From NCBI RefSeq assembly GCF_005870035.1, contig NZ_SWJG01000001.1:1847639-1911638 (forward strand): a stretch of 64,000 nucleotides of DNA. Reading direction: 5' to 3'. Position numbers and translations under genes: made by a program. This document shows positions 26,257 through 35,207 of the stretch, piece by piece. The DNA is from Spirosoma lacussanchae (GTDB taxonomy: Bacteria; Bacteroidota; Bacteroidia; Cytophagales; Spirosomataceae). Each line of letters starts with the position of its first letter. The first letter of the stretch is position 1. The notes beneath the pieces are model-generated. The model ran no database searches. It saw only the letters and a list, made by a program, of their open reading frames with translations, and was not told the DNA's origin.

Positions 26257-27897
26257 TTAAATCTTCCGTGCAGTATTGATCACATTGACGCCATTGAACC
26301 GGGTCGTGCTGCTTCCGTGCGACACGGCGCTCGACTGCGGAGGCTGCCCTTTGCCGTCGAAGAACGAACCGCCCAGCCGGTAATCTTTCTCATCGCAGAC
26401 GGCTGCGCAGGAGTTCCAGAACTCCTGGGTGTTCGACTGATAGGCCACGTCTTTGAGCATACCGGCAATCTCGCCGTTCTTGATTTCGTAGAACAGCTGC
26501 CCGCCAAACTGGAAGTTGTACCGCTGCTGATCAATGCTGAACGAGCCGTCGCCGATGATGTAAATGCCCTTTTTCACATCTTTGATCATCTGCTGCACCG
26601 ACAGGGGCGTTTTCCCAGCTGCCAGCGATACGTTCGCCATCCGCTGAAACTGAACGGAACTCCAGCTGTCGGCATAGCAGCAGCCCTGCGACTCGTTCTC
26701 GCCGATGATATGAACCTGATCGCGGATGGCCTGGTAGTTAACCAGGGTGCCGTCTTTCACCAGGTCCCACTGTTTACATTTTACGCCTTCGTCGTCATAC
26801 CCAACGGCGCCGAGCGAACCAACCTGAGTTTTATCGGCCACGAGATTAACGAGCTTACTGCCGTAGTTGAAATTCTTGCTTTTCCACTTATCGAGGGTAG
26901 CGAAGCTGGTACCGGCAAAATTGGCTTCGTAGCCCAGCACGCGGTCGAGTTCGAGGGGGTGGCCTACGGATTCGTGGATGGTCAGCCAGAGGTGCGACGG
27001 GTCCAGCACGAGGTCGTACTTACCCGCTTCGACCGACTTGGCCGCATGCTTGGCCCGCGCCTGCTTGGCCGCTGCCGTCACGTCTTCGAGCATGTCGTAC
27101 CCTTTGTTATAGCGGGTCGTGATGCCCGTTACCTTGTCCGACGGGTTGGCCTGCAGGTACTCGTAACCCATGCCCATCGGTGCGCTGAGCGACTGCCGGG
27201 TTTCAAACTTGCCCGTTTTGGGGTCGATGGCGGTGACGGTAAACAGGGGCCACATGCGGTGAATGTCCTGGTCGGCATAGGTACCGTCGGTCGAGGCAAA
27301 ATATTTCTGCTCGTTCACCATGAACAGCACTGAGTTAACGTAGTTGGCACCGTTTTTCAGGGCCGCCCCGTTCACCTCCATCAGCAGGTCGACCTTTTCT
27401 TTGATGGGCACTTCGAACGCGTTCTTGGTGATCGGCGCTTTCCAGCTTACCTCGCCATAGCCTTTCTGGGGCGCCAGCTGTACCGGCTCTTTCATCAGCC
27501 GGGCGTTGGCTTTGGCAATGGCAACGGCTTTTTCGGCGGCTTTGGCGGTATCGGCTTCGCTGCGGGCATCAACAACGGCGGCAAACCCCCAGCAACCGTC
27601 GGCAATAACCCGGACGCCTACCCCGTATGATTCGGTATTGACGATGTTCTGTACTTTGTCTTCACGGGTAACGACAAACTGGTTCAGGTACCGACCGATA
27701 CGCACATCGGTATACGTAGCGCCCCGGCTCTTTGCCGCGTTCATGGCCGCATCGGCCAGGCGCTTTTTGGTGGCCACATCGACGCCTGTTTCGAGCAGGG
27801 CTTCCGGCGCAACAGTACGCGAAAAGGCAGGTAGGGAGGGGAGCATCAGCCCGGCTGTGCCCATACCTAGTATGTTGGTAAAGTCTCGACGATTCAT
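26257..27897 (-). CDS. TldD-like zinc metalloprotease with Tat-type leader, copy 1
   Basis: A 546-residue TldD family protein. The active-site motif HESVGH (HExxxH) begins near residue 308 within LTIHESVGHPLELDRVLGYEANFAGTSF. The N-terminus has a twin-arginine leader (MNRRDFTNILGMGTAGLML...), suggesting Tat export. The C-terminal barrel block (GQLFYEIKNGEIAGMLKDVAYQSNTQEFWNSC) is typical. It pairs with the TldE-like gene 23 bp downstream. A substrate is not evident. Confidence 0.9.
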   Translation of the reverse strand: MNRRDFTNILGMGTAGLMLPSLPAFSRTVAPEALLETGVDVATKKRLADAAMNAAKSRGATYTDVRIGRYLNQFVVTREDKVQNIVNTESYGVGVRVIADGCWGFAAVVDARSEADTAKAAEKAVAIAKANARLMKEPVQLAPQKGYGEVSWKAPITKNAFEVPIKEKVDLLMEVNGAALKNGANYVNSVLFMVNEQKYFASTDGTYADQDIHRMWPLFTVTAIDPKTGKFETRQSLSAPMGMGYEYLQANPSDKVTGITTRYNKGYDMLEDVTAAAKQARAKHAAKSVEAGKYDLVLDPSHLWLTIHESVGHPLELDRVLGYEANFAGTSFATLDKWKSKNFNYGSKLVNLVADKTQVGSLGAVGYDDEGVKCKQWDLVKDGTLVNYQAIRDQVHIIGENESQGCCYADSWSSVQFQRMANVSLAAGKTPLSVQQMIKDVKKGIYIIGDGSFSIDQQRYNFQFGGQLFYEIKNGEIAGMLKDVAYQSNTQEFWNSCAAVCDEKDYRLGGSFFDGKGQPPQSSAVSHGSSTTRFNGVNVINTARKI

Positions 27898-27929
27898 AGG
27901 ATACGTTTGGGATGGGAATACGGAATGGG

Positions 27930-27973
27930 TTCATGGTGTATGGCCGGCCAGGGTAGCAGCCATACACCATGAA
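27930..27973 (-). repeat. 15-bp perfect hairpin between the two Tld pairs
   Basis: Arms at 27930-27944 and 27959-27973 are perfect complements around a 14-nt loop. It sits between the TldE copy-2 stop (27983) and the TldD copy-1 start (27897). It has no T-run, so attenuation or message stabilisation is more likely than full termination. Confidence 0.5.
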
Positions 27974-27982
27974 TGGGTTGAA

Positions 27983-29323
27983 CTAAACGGCGTCAGACAG
28001 GGAGGTGAACGTAAAGTCGCGGATCTTCATGGGCGGAATCAGGTGGCCACCCGCCCGAACCGGTTTGCCCAGGGCTTCGAGGTTGTTGAGCATGATAACC
28101 GGACTTTCGTTGAACCGAAAATTCTTGACCGGGAACTTGATCTGGCCGTTTTCGATATAGAAGGTTCCGTCGCGGGTCAGGCCGGTATAGAGCAGCGTTT
28201 GCGGATCTACGGCGCGGATGTACCACAAACGCGTCACCAGAATTCCTTTGTCCGTACTCTTGATCAGATCGGCCAGCGACTGTGTGCCACCTGCCATGAT
28301 GATACCCCCCGGCGACGGAATGGCTTTTACGCCTTTTTTGTCGGCCCAGTAGCGGGAGTAGTACATGTTTTTGACCACACCATTTTCGATCCAGGCAACC
28401 CTTTCCTGGGGGCGCCCATCGGAGCCACCCCCACCAAACCGGCCACCCCCTCCGCCGAACGGGCTAAGCGGGAGTTCGGCGTTCATGGGGTCGGTGATGA
28501 TGTTGACGCGTTCGTCGAACAGTTTTTCACCGAGTCGGGTGCCGCCCCCTTTTTTGCTCAGGAACGACCGGCCTTCGTCGGCATTGCGGGCGTCCATACT
28601 GCCCATCATGTTCTGCAGCAGTTCGACCGAGGCTGTCGGCTCCAGAATAACGGTGTATTTGCCCGGCTCGAGCGCCCGCGCCGACGACGAGGCCAGGGCT
28701 TTCTGCATGGCTACTTCGGTGGCGGCTTTGGTGCTGAGTTTGCTCGTGTCATTCACGTCGCGGGCGGCATAGCCGGAACCCAGCCCGTCGGCAGTGCGAA
28801 CAGTGATGGAGAATTCGACCCCTGTCGAGCGGTTGTAGCCAAACAGCCCTTTGCTGTTGCCGATGGCCGAGAACCCCGTTGAATCTTCGAGGTAACCGGC
28901 AGCTGTCAGGTTCTTCTGGCGGCAGGGGTCGATACTATCGAACGCGGCTTTGGCGCGGTATTCGGGGTCTATTTTAGCCGTGCTTTCGGCGTAGGTATTC
29001 GTGTCCAGGTATTTCTGGGGGCCGAGCATCGGCATGTACTCCGGGTTCTCGGGCGCCAGGCGGGCAATTTCTTCGGCCCGACGAACCGTTTTCTCGAGCG
29101 AGGCATCGTCGAACTCGTTGATGGTAGCGGTACCGGACCGTTTGCCATAAACAGCGGTGATAGCCAGGCTCATATTGTCCGACTCCCCGGAGGTCGATAC
29201 CGAGTTGCGGGCGTATCGGATGTTGCCCGTTCGGCCACCCGACAGGCTGACAGCGGTCTCGTCGGCTTTCGCGTACGAGAGAACCTTGTCGATAATTTTT
29301 TTGGCTTCTTCTCTGGTTAGCAT
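27983..29323 (-). CDS. TldD/PmbA family protein, TldE-like subunit, copy 2
   Basis: A 446-residue paralogue of the TldE-like protein at 24896-26233, with the same blocks (IRYARNSVSTSG, GTATINEFDDASLEKTVRRAEEIARLAPENPEYMPMLGPQKY). It lacks HExxxH. It differs by a Gly-rich insertion, PFGGGGGRFGGGGSDGRP, where copy 1 has a short SPWSGDGQAQ segment. No signal peptide. The TldD-like partner ends 102 bp upstream. Confidence 0.88.
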   Translation of the reverse strand: MLTREEAKKIIDKVLSYAKADETAVSLSGGRTGNIRYARNSVSTSGESDNMSLAITAVYGKRSGTATINEFDDASLEKTVRRAEEIARLAPENPEYMPMLGPQKYLDTNTYAESTAKIDPEYRAKAAFDSIDPCRQKNLTAAGYLEDSTGFSAIGNSKGLFGYNRSTGVEFSITVRTADGLGSGYAARDVNDTSKLSTKAATEVAMQKALASSSARALEPGKYTVILEPTASVELLQNMMGSMDARNADEGRSFLSKKGGGTRLGEKLFDERVNIITDPMNAELPLSPFGGGGGRFGGGGSDGRPQERVAWIENGVVKNMYYSRYWADKKGVKAIPSPGGIIMAGGTQSLADLIKSTDKGILVTRLWYIRAVDPQTLLYTGLTRDGTFYIENGQIKFPVKNFRFNESPVIMLNNLEALGKPVRAGGHLIPPMKIRDFTFTSLSDAV

Positions 29324-29425
29324 TGTCTCTTGAAGGTTGTTCTTACACGTTTAGGCAGCGGCTTACCACGCCGGACGATCGATGCCGCGCGGAATCTGAT
29401 CATTGGGAGGAGCAGCCTGTGCGGG

Positions 29426-31069
29426 TTAAATCTTCCGGCCGGTATTGATGACGTTAACGCCGTTGAAGCGCGTCGTGGCCGACCCGTGCGAGACGGCGCT
29501 GACCTGGCTGGGTTGCCCCTTACCGTCGAAGAACGAGCCGAAGGTGCGGTAGTCGTCCTGATCGCAAAGCTGGGCGCAGGAGTTCCAGAATTCCTGGGTA
29601 TTCGACTGGTAGGCGACATCATCGAGCATACCGACAATCTCGCCGTTCTTGATTTCGTAGAACAGCTGCCCGCCAAACTGGAAGTTGTACCGCTGCTGAT
29701 CGATCGAGTATGAACCGCGGCCAATGATGTAGATGCCCTTGTCGACCCCTTTCACCATGTCGAATACCGAGCGTTTTTCGGACCCCGCTTGCAGCGAAAC
29801 GTTCGGCATCCGCTGAAACTGTACCGAGTTCCAGTTGTCGGCGTAGCAGCAGCCGTGCGACTCGTTCTCGCCGATGATAGCCGCCTGATCCCTGATGGCC
29901 TGGTAGTTGACCAGGATGCCGTCTTTGATCAGATCCCACTGTTTGCAGGGAACGCCCTCATCGTCATACCCAACGGCCCCGAGCGAACCGACCTGGGTTT
30001 TATCAGCCACGATGTTGACCATTTTGCTGCCGTAATTGAAATTCTTGCTTTTCCACTTATCAAGGGTGGCGAAGCTGGTACCTGCGTAGTTGGCTTCATA
30101 ACCCAGCACGCGGTCGAGCTCGGTAGGGTGCCCCACCGATTCATGGATAGTCAGGCCGAGGTGGTTCGGGTCGAGTACCAGGTCATACTTACCGGGCTGA
30201 ACGGTTTTGGCCGTCAGTTTCTGCTTCACCTGTTTGGCCGCCAGGGTAGCATCTTCAACCATGTCGTACGAGTTGCGGTAGCCTACCAGACCGTAGGGCG
30301 CGGCAATCTTCTCGGAGGCCAGCCCGTCGAGGTATTCGTAGCCCATACCCATGGGGGAGGAGAGCGCATCGCGGGTTTTGAATTTCCCCGACGTGCGGTC
30401 AACGGCCGATACCGTAAACGTAGGCCAGATGCGATGCACATCCTGATCGATGTACGAGCCATCGGTCGAGGCAAAGTATTTCTGTTCGTTGACGAAGAAC
30501 AGGTTGGAGGTGACGAAGGCCGCGCCATTCTTCATGGCTTCGCTGTTTACCTTCATGAGCAGATCGATTTTCTGCCCAACCGGAATCTCAAAGGCGTTTT
30601 TCTGGAGGGGCGTCTTCCAGGTTACGTCACCAACGCCTTTCTGGGGGGCCAGTTTAACCGGTTCGGTCTGCAGGCGGGAGTTGGCTTTGGCAATAGCAAC
30701 GGCGGTTTCGGCGCAGCGGGCAATGGCTTCGGGCCGAACGTCGCTGGTGGCAGCAAATCCCCAGGTTCCGTTGGCGATTACCCGAATGCCGATGCCGTAC
30801 GATTCGGCGTTGACAACGTTTTGTACTTTTTGCTCACGGGTAAAGAGAAACTGTTGCAGGTACCGACCAATGCGCACATCGGTATAGGTAGCTCCTTTAC
30901 TTTTGGCAGCATTCAGCGCTACATCGGCCAGGCGCTTTTTAGTGGCCGCGTCGGCGCCTGGCTCAAGCAGGCGTTCGGGAGCAACCGTGTTGCCAAGAAC
31001 CGGAATGCCGGCTACCATGAGGCCACCGATGCCCGCGCCGGACAACTGCATAAACTCTCGTCTTTTCAT
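29426..31069 (-). CDS. TldD-like zinc metalloprotease with Tat-type leader, copy 2
   Basis: A 547-residue paralogue of copy 1, with HESVGH near residue 309 (LTIHESVGHPTELDRVLGYEANYAGTSF) and a matching Tat-like start (MKRREFMQLSGAGIGGLMVAG). The two TldD copies are close throughout, so the TldD-TldE pair was duplicated as a unit. It is the first gene of the four-gene run; inverted repeats in the upstream gap are candidate control sites. Confidence 0.9.
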   Translation of the reverse strand: MKRREFMQLSGAGIGGLMVAGIPVLGNTVAPERLLEPGADAATKKRLADVALNAAKSKGATYTDVRIGRYLQQFLFTREQKVQNVVNAESYGIGIRVIANGTWGFAATSDVRPEAIARCAETAVAIAKANSRLQTEPVKLAPQKGVGDVTWKTPLQKNAFEIPVGQKIDLLMKVNSEAMKNGAAFVTSNLFFVNEQKYFASTDGSYIDQDVHRIWPTFTVSAVDRTSGKFKTRDALSSPMGMGYEYLDGLASEKIAAPYGLVGYRNSYDMVEDATLAAKQVKQKLTAKTVQPGKYDLVLDPNHLGLTIHESVGHPTELDRVLGYEANYAGTSFATLDKWKSKNFNYGSKMVNIVADKTQVGSLGAVGYDDEGVPCKQWDLIKDGILVNYQAIRDQAAIIGENESHGCCYADNWNSVQFQRMPNVSLQAGSEKRSVFDMVKGVDKGIYIIGRGSYSIDQQRYNFQFGGQLFYEIKNGEIVGMLDDVAYQSNTQEFWNSCAQLCDQDDYRTFGSFFDGKGQPSQVSAVSHGSATTRFNGVNVINTGRKI

Positions 31070-31122
31070 ATTGACTGGTACTGGTTAGAGTTCCCGTTGA
31101 TGATTGGGTTTCTTCAGCGAAC

Positions 31123-31141
31123 TATTCGCAAACCGCGAATA
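31123..31141. promoter_or_regulatory. Palindrome upstream of the Tld operon
   Basis: TATTCGC-5 nt-GCGAATA, a perfect 7+5+7 inverted repeat, lies 54 bp before the TldD copy-2 start in the divergent gap. It is a candidate operator; no regulator is identified. Confidence 0.35.
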
Positions 31142-31204
31142 TGGTCAAAAAAGGCCGAATCCATGTGGTTAGTTGACTAATTTGTGATGAATGGTAGTCG
31201 CTTT

Positions 31205-31234
31205 TTGCCAATTATGCCAACGAATATTTGGCAA
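31205..31234. promoter_or_regulatory. TTGCCAA / TTGGCAA inverted repeat in the divergent gap
   Basis: Two 7-bp arms (31205-31211 and 31228-31234) are separated by 16 nt, about two helix turns centre to centre. It lies between the Tld operon and the small gene at 31285 and could serve either promoter. Confidence 0.35.
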
Positions 31235-31284
31235 ACCTTTGTTCGCCCTATTTCTTTACTATATAGTACAAAAGCAACCCGACG

Positions 31285-31500
31285 ATGCCTGCAACACCCC
31301 AGCAACTGGAAGACTTTATTCAGGATGTGCTGATTAGTCTACATGCCAACATCCGCGATCTGGAAGAGAAACGAGCCTTCGCCGATCCGGAAGAGCATGC
31401 TTACATTGACGGGCGTCTGTTTAGCTACATCGAGATGCTGGCTATTTTGCGCGCTTCGGCCCGCGATACCGGCATTGACCCCGGCGCCATCGGTTTGTAA
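31285..31500 (+). CDS. Small conserved-looking helical protein
   Basis: A 71-residue acidic, helical protein (QLEDFIQDVLISLHANIRDLEEKRAFADPEEHAYIDGRLFSYIEMLAILRASARD). Codon use matches the neighbours and a perfect hairpin follows the stop, so it is very likely a real gene. TTTG at 31238-31241 could be a -33 element. No family is recognised; the length and helices suggest a small adaptor or a regulator subunit. Confidence 0.65.
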   Translation: MPATPQQLEDFIQDVLISLHANIRDLEEKRAFADPEEHAYIDGRLFSYIEMLAILRASARDTGIDPGAIGL

Positions 31501-31504
31501 CAAA

Positions 31505-31541
31505 CGAACCAGCCCCGAGACGGTGTCACGGGGCTGGTTCG
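31505..31541. terminator. Convergent hairpin terminator
   Basis: A 13-bp perfect stem (31505-31517 with 31529-31541), with further GAC/GTC pairing in the loop, lies 5 bp after the small gene and 36 bp from the ATP-grasp stop. It probably serves both. Confidence 0.6.
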
Positions 31542-31576
31542 GTAAGCAGGCTACTGTCAGACGGGCTGACGCCCGG

Positions 31577-32632
31577 TTATTTCTTCGCCTTTTTGGGCTT
31601 GTCTTCCTTCTTGGGCTTGTCGGCTTTTTCAGCTTTGGGCGCCTTTTCGGCTTTGGGCGGTTTGCTGTCCGGTGCAGTCAGGCCTGTGCCGGCTACAGAG
31701 CCGCGTACAAATGTACCCCAGGTCAGGTTGTCTTTGCCAGTCTGTACACGACGGGCCCGCTCGATCGCCATGTTGGCCGCGGCTTCGACAACCCATTCAA
31801 AGTTGGCCTGACCAACCGAGTGAATGTCGGCGTCGGGGGCGGGGTTGCAGAAGTCGATAGCGATCGGAATGCCATCGCGAACGGCAAACTCAACCGTGTT
31901 GAAGTCGTAACCCAGGCCGTGGTTCAGTTTCAGTACGTAATCGGTCATGGTGGCCAGCAGCTTTTTGCCCGCATCGCCGGTGGTTTTCATCTCGGCTGCG
32001 TAGCGCAGATGGTGCGGATTTCGTGGCTCGTAAGGCATGATCCGGACGTCTTTGCCGCCAATGCAGTAGCACCGGAAATAATCGTCGAATTCGATGGCCT
32101 CCTGATAGAGCATGACCAACTGTCCCGTTTCATCGTAGGCCCGGAACATCTGCTCGGCATTATCGACCTTGTATACACTTTTCCAGCCACCACCCGCGTG
32201 GGGTTTCATGAATGCCGGAAACCCAATGTGGTCGAAAATGGCGTCCCAGTTCATGTGCTGAAGGTTGCGGAACGAATTATGGTTGGTATCGTCGGGGCGC
32301 TCTTTCGAGGGCAGCAGGATCGTTTTTGGCACGGGTACGCCGAGCTGTATTGCCAGCGCATTGTTGAAAAACTTCTCGTCGGCGGCCCACCAGAAAGGGT
32401 TGTTGATAACGGCGGTGCCGGTCAGTGCTGCGTTTTTCAGAAAGGCTTTGTAGAACGGTACGTCCTGCGAGATGCGGTCAATGATCACGGCATAGTCCGT
32501 GGCCACGCTCTGCTCGACCCGGTCGATGCTGACAAATTCGGCGGTAAACTCGTTTTGCTTTTCGTTGACGCGGTCGACAAAGGCCTGCGGGAACGTATTT
32601 TCCTGACCAAAAAGGATACCTATTTTTTTCAT
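31577..32632 (-). CDS. ATP-grasp family protein with Lys/Pro-rich tail
   Basis: A 351-residue protein with an ATP-grasp-like core: N-terminal Rossmann part (MKKIGILFGQENTFPQAFVDRVN), the PAFMKPHAGGGWKSVYKV nucleotide loop at about 144-161, and the metal-binding end VEFAVRDGIPIAIDFCNPAPD near 252. Such enzymes ligate carboxylates to amines using ATP. The last 40 residues are a low-complexity Lys/Ala/Pro/Glu tail (KPPKAEKAPKAEKADKPKK) seldom seen in ligases. Neighbours are a DinB gene and an esterase. Substrate unknown. Confidence 0.78.
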   Translation of the reverse strand: MKKIGILFGQENTFPQAFVDRVNEKQNEFTAEFVSIDRVEQSVATDYAVIIDRISQDVPFYKAFLKNAALTGTAVINNPFWWAADEKFFNNALAIQLGVPVPKTILLPSKERPDDTNHNSFRNLQHMNWDAIFDHIGFPAFMKPHAGGGWKSVYKVDNAEQMFRAYDETGQLVMLYQEAIEFDDYFRCYCIGGKDVRIMPYEPRNPHHLRYAAEMKTTGDAGKKLLATMTDYVLKLNHGLGYDFNTVEFAVRDGIPIAIDFCNPAPDADIHSVGQANFEWVVEAAANMAIERARRVQTGKDNLTWGTFVRGSVAGTGLTAPDSKPPKAEKAPKAEKADKPKKEDKPKKAKK

Positions 32633-32705
32633 ACGGACAAGACGGGGAACCCGCCTGGTTTAGCTTGGATTGAACGTGAGACAAGGAACGGCAGCGCCGT
32701 TTACT

Positions 32706-33179
32706 TCATAACATAGTTTTCAGATGATGTTCTAAATGGGCGACATAATCCTTGATTAGCCACCCCAGCGTCAGGGTATCGACGGTCGGGTTTTCGACAC
32801 GGATCGGTTTGCTGAGTAGCTCAGCCGGTATTGCTTCGGCCACGTAAATAATCTGGGTATTAAGGCTGCTCCAGAGGCTTAGTAAATGCCCCAGTGGTAA
32901 GTCCTGATACCGGTTGGCGAGCACTAGTTCATCCTGCTGGTAGCCCTGAAGCTGGTAAGGACCGTCGGCCAGCGGAGCGTCCGTAAATCGCTTGAGATTG
33001 TTCAGCGCCGAGTCAATCAGATGCCCGAGTAGTTGTTTGCGGGACCATTTGCCGGGTAGATGGAAGGTCAGATCAGCCTCGGAGTAGTCGTGTAACCGTT
33101 CCGGTACCTGTACCAGATGCCTACGAAGCCGGTCAAGGGCTGGCTTAATTGGGCCGGTAGGCTGGGTGTAAGCGATCAT
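32706..33179 (-). CDS. DinB superfamily protein
   Basis: A 157-residue four-helix-bundle protein. The conserved His residues are in KWSRKQLLGHLIDSALNNLKRF and in the C-terminal WLIKDYVAHLEHHLKTML, a putative metal site. YSEADLTFHLPGKWS is typical of the DinB_2 group. It lies 12 bp after the esterase gene on the same strand and 73 bp before the ATP-grasp gene, so the three may form one unit. Confidence 0.85.
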   Translation of the reverse strand: MIAYTQPTGPIKPALDRLRRHLVQVPERLHDYSEADLTFHLPGKWSRKQLLGHLIDSALNNLKRFTDAPLADGPYQLQGYQQDELVLANRYQDLPLGHLLSLWSSLNTQIIYVAEAIPAELLSKPIRVENPTVDTLTLGWLIKDYVAHLEHHLKTML

Positions 33180-33191
33180 GGGCCACGTTTG

Positions 33192-33896
33192 TTAGATCAT
33201 ACTCAGATAGCGCGGAAACTGATCTTTCCAGACGGGCCAGTCATGATCACCCCAGGGCGTGATGTCGAGCGTATGCTGGATGCCTTTACGATTCAGAATA
33301 TCCGACATCTGGATGTTGCCGCTCTTGCAGAAATCATAGGCTGAGGTGCCCAGCACAATGTTCATGTGGTGAAACTCCGGGTTCTGGGCGTTGGGCATGA
33401 AATCGGGTGGGTTGTTAAAATAAACATTGTCGTCATAATACCCACCCAGAAACGACCGGATGTCAAAAGCCGCGCCCATGGAGAACAGATGCCCCACCTG
33501 ATCCGGGTGCCGGAACGCAAAATTCAGCGCGTGATAGCCTCCGAAGCTGGCTCCCGCCACCCCTATTTTACGGACGTTGCATTCGCGCTGAACACCCGGC
33601 ACGAACTCTTCACTTAGGAACCGGTCGTATAAAACGTGGTTCCAGATGCGGGTGCCGGGGTGCAGATGCCTGGCGTACCAGCTGTCCCGATCGATACTGT
33701 CGATGCAGTACAGTTTAACTTTGCCCGTTTCGACAAACCACCGTGCGGTTTCCGTCAGTCCGAAATCCTTGTATTCATAATAATGGCCCATGGAGGTAGG
33801 AAACAGCACAACGGGATAGCCCCAGTTGCCGTAAACCAGCATCTCTATGTCGCGGCCCAGGTGATGGGAGTACCACTTGCGATAGTCTTCGTGCAC
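33192..33896 (-). CDS. Alpha/beta-hydrolase esterase (putative esterase family)
   Basis: A 234-residue cytosolic esterase D-like protein. The nucleophile elbow GASFGG places Ser at about residue 117, and WGDHDWPVW near the C-terminus supplies the catalytic His. The start is a GTG, since no in-frame ATG precedes the conserved YSHHLGRDIEMLVYG. Related proteins often sit beside ATP-grasp genes in Bacteroidota. The substrate is unknown. Confidence 0.85.
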   Translation of the reverse strand: MHEDYRKWYSHHLGRDIEMLVYGNWGYPVVLFPTSMGHYYEYKDFGLTETARWFVETGKVKLYCIDSIDRDSWYARHLHPGTRIWNHVLYDRFLSEEFVPGVQRECNVRKIGVAGASFGGYHALNFAFRHPDQVGHLFSMGAAFDIRSFLGGYYDDNVYFNNPPDFMPNAQNPEFHHMNIVLGTSAYDFCKSGNIQMSDILNRKGIQHTLDITPWGDHDWPVWKDQFPRYLSMI

Positions 33897-34239
33897 GGTG
33901 TTGGTTGATGTAGGGATCGGTAAAAATACGGGTCGAAATTAGCCAAATAGCTGGCATCGACAAAAACAGCCGCGCGTACGGGAAAATTAACAGCCTCGGC
34001 AACCCGCCCTGCCCGAATGGAACCCCTTGGATAAGGCGCTGGCGAAGGCCGGATAAGCGGACGGGCCGGGCTGCCTATTCATTGGTGAAACGCCGGGTCA
34101 CCCAAAATTTTTTGGTCAGCATCGACCAGGAACTTATTTTGTCGGTCTAAAACAACGGGATGAGGGAAACGTAAAGCTGAGCGGTTCAGCGTATCCAGCC
34201 GTTTGCTGATTACCTTTACCTGACTGGATACCTGCCGAG
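33897..34239. other. Divergent intergenic region between two esterase genes
   Basis: This 343-bp gap separates a minus-strand esterase from a plus-strand one. I see no convincing ORF or hairpin. A TAATTTCG element on the minus strand is one base from the TAnnTTTG consensus. Promoters for both genes should lie here. Confidence 0.4.
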
Positions 34240-35118
34240 GTGATACCACTACTACTACTTGTACTTGCACACATGACTGAACCATTACCGGCTTCTGTTG
34301 CAGCCGATTCGGTTGCCGTAACCGTCCGGCATGACGATTCGCTGGTTTCCGTACCGCTGAATCGAACGGTTCGGCTCGATGTCATTCTGCCGCCTGGTCA
34401 GCAGGCTGGTGGGTTGTCAGCAGCACGCTGGCCGGTTCTGTTTCTAAACGATGGGCAGGATCTGCCTCAGCTGAACATGCAGGCCATACTGGATTCGCTG
34501 TACAAACAGCAGACTATCCGCCCGTTTGTGCTGGTGGCCATTCACGCAGGCGACCGGATTCAGGAATACGGTACAGCGGCTCAGGCCGATTACATGAAGC
34601 GGGGCAGTAAAGCGGCTATGTATACTGATTTTGTACTTACCGAACTGCTGCCATATGTCCGGAAACATTATCCGGTCAGTGCCGATCCGGCCGACAATGT
34701 ATTTGCCGGCTTCTCGCTGGGTGGTCTGTCGGCTTTCGATATCGTGTTTCACCATCCTGATCGGTTTAGCAAAGCAGGCGTTTTTTCGGGCTCTTTCTGG
34801 TGGCGAAGCCGGGCGTTCGACGGGAGATACTCTGACGATACCGACCGCATCATGCACGCGCTCGTTCGGTCCGGATCGTATGCTAAAGGGCTGACGTTCT
34901 GGTTTGAAACGGGTACCGACGACGAAACCAGCGACCGAAATAACAACGGGATCATCGACTCGATTGACGACACGACCGATCTGATCGACGAACTGGTCAG
35001 GAAAGGCTACGACCGAAACCGGGACATCCGATACGTGGAGATTCAGGGTGGTCAGCATAACCAGGTGACCTGGAGCCGGATTATGCCCGATTTTCTGACG
35101 TGGGCGTTTGGCCGGTAA
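34240..35118 (+). CDS. Secreted alpha/beta-hydrolase esterase
   Basis: A 292-residue enterochelin-esterase/esterase D-like protein. It starts at a GTG giving a hydrophobic leader (MIPLLLLVLAHMTEPLPASVAA), so export is likely. The nucleophile motif is VFAGFSLGGLSAF with Ser about 159; QGGQHNQVTW near the end supplies His. A loop DERNNNGIIDSIDD-like segment (TSDRNNNGIIDSIDDTTD) resembles a calcium-binding or dockerin-like loop. It precedes the GH16 gene, and together they suggest polysaccharide attack with ester removal. Confidence 0.82.
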   Translation: MIPLLLLVLAHMTEPLPASVAADSVAVTVRHDDSLVSVPLNRTVRLDVILPPGQQAGGLSAARWPVLFLNDGQDLPQLNMQAILDSLYKQQTIRPFVLVAIHAGDRIQEYGTAAQADYMKRGSKAAMYTDFVLTELLPYVRKHYPVSADPADNVFAGFSLGGLSAFDIVFHHPDRFSKAGVFSGSFWWRSRAFDGRYSDDTDRIMHALVRSGSYAKGLTFWFETGTDDETSDRNNNGIIDSIDDTTDLIDELVRKGYDRNRDIRYVEIQGGQHNQVTWSRIMPDFLTWAFGR

Positions 35119-35207
35119 AACCGGACCCGGCGTTATTTCTGGCCGGTACGGCCATGCAGTATGTTGGTCCGGGCGCTATAACGACTGCCCGATTGACAGG
35201 TAAACCT

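Noticed and set aside
26317..31180. Long plus-strand ORFs opposite the Tld genes
   Set aside because: All are antisense to strongly conserved TldD/TldE frames and repeat in both copies for that reason.
31343..32716. 457-codon plus-strand ORF over the ATP-grasp gene
   Set aside because: It is a shadow of the minus-strand ATP-grasp and small-gene frames; GC-rich codon bias keeps the frame open.
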